From NCBI GenBank assembly GCA_030144725.1, contig JASKMD010000272.1, positions 36,001 through 100,000 of the forward strand: a stretch of DNA of 64,000 nucleotides, given 5' to 3'. The notes under the pieces were generated by a model. That model was not told the origin of the DNA, searched no databases, and saw nothing but the letters and a program-made list of their open reading frames with translations. Below are positions 63,772 to 64,000 of the stretch, piece after piece. The DNA comes from Haematococcus lacustris. Its lineage: Eukaryota > Chlorophyta > Chlorophyceae > Chlamydomonadales > Haematococcaceae. Numbering within the stretch: position 1 is the first letter of the stretch; every line of letters starts with the position of its first letter. The translations under genes were made by a program, and so were the position numbers.

Positions 63772-64000
63772 CTACTGTCCCGCCTGCTTGCGGCGGTGGA
63801 GGATGAAGGCAGCAGCGCCACAGCCGGCAGCAAGTAGGCCCCCGCCCAGCCCTAATCCCAAACCAAGACCCAGCTGGGTAGCTTGGGGGACGCCAGATTC
63901 GGAGGTGGTGGTCACTGGAGCTGGGAAGGCGGTAGTCATAGTGGGCACAACTTCTGCGACAGCGGTGATATCGGCCACATCCACGGGCCCCAGGCGGACC
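63772..64000 (-). CDS. C-terminus of a single-pass membrane protein (partial)
   Basis: The frame is open to the window edge and ends with TAG at 63774-63772. A Thr/Pro/Ser-rich segment (TTAFPAPVTTTSESG) is followed by a Gly/Ala/Leu-rich transmembrane helix (GLGLGGGLLAAGCGAAAFIL) and a short basic tail HRRKQAGQ, the layout of a type I membrane protein stalk, helix and cytosolic tail. No family assigned. Confidence 0.6.
   Translation of the reverse strand, partial: VRLGPVDVADITAVAEVVPTMTTAFPAPVTTTSESGVPQATQLGLGLGLGLGGGLLAAGCGAAAFILHRRKQAGQ

Overview
The window is nuclear DNA of a green alga, most likely a chlamydomonadalean (Volvocales/Haematococcus-like). Evidence: GC-rich sequence, short coding exons split by many GT-AG introns, pervasive CAG/CTG runs and minisatellites, a CEP120/UNI2-type basal-body gene, and algal-style genes for an MRG chromatin protein, a Nudix hydrolase and a GDAP1-like GST. 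There is no operon structure; most long open frames are low-complexity repeat read-through. Species assignment is inference. Exon models were built by hand from motif continuity, splice consensus and phase arithmetic, and none was checked by alignment.

Layout. 0.35-2.58 kb (-): 5' part of a mitochondrial carrier gene. 2.86-8.18 kb: a 5.3-kb fold-back element with ~1.7-kb inverted arms and a perfect 7-bp target duplication. 9.5-12.5 kb (-): secreted transglutaminase-like gene, 7 exons. 13.56 kb (+): orphan carrier exon. 14.2-15.6 kb (-): decayed TnpB/Fanzor-like (RuvC-III motif) pseudogene. 17.9-24.9 kb (-): CEP120/UNI2 homologue, 13 exons. 25.7-27.5 kb: minisatellite with higher-order structure. 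28.9-31.4 kb (-): Nudix hydrolase. 34.0-36.9 kb (+): secreted nucleoside-phosphorylase-like protein, 12 exons, one GC-AG intron. 38.7-39.1 kb (+): LINE fragment. 40.8-46.7 kb (-): low-complexity coding-like region, unidentified. 47.8-52.5 kb (+): MRG15/Eaf3-type chromatin gene, 7 exons. 53.3-57.6 kb (+): GDAP1-like GST, 7 exons. 58.3-59.4 kb (-): HN1/Jupiter-like gene, 7 exons. 61.3-61.8 kb (+): hAT/BED fragment. 63.8-64.0 kb (-): end of a single-pass membrane protein.

The genes are independent housekeeping or ciliary genes and do not form a pathway. The most unusual feature is a dispersed family (copies near 13.5, 14.2, 28.1, 32.8, 39.4 and 53.5 kb). All copies share one 3' end, four run into the C-terminus of a TnpB/Fanzor-like protein, all are cut back to different extents on the 5' side, and three are flanked by 11-13-bp direct repeats. 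A RuvC-nuclease-like reading frame therefore appears to move with a retroposon-like insertion signature, next to a conserved non-coding tail with a perfect 10-bp hairpin stem in two copies.
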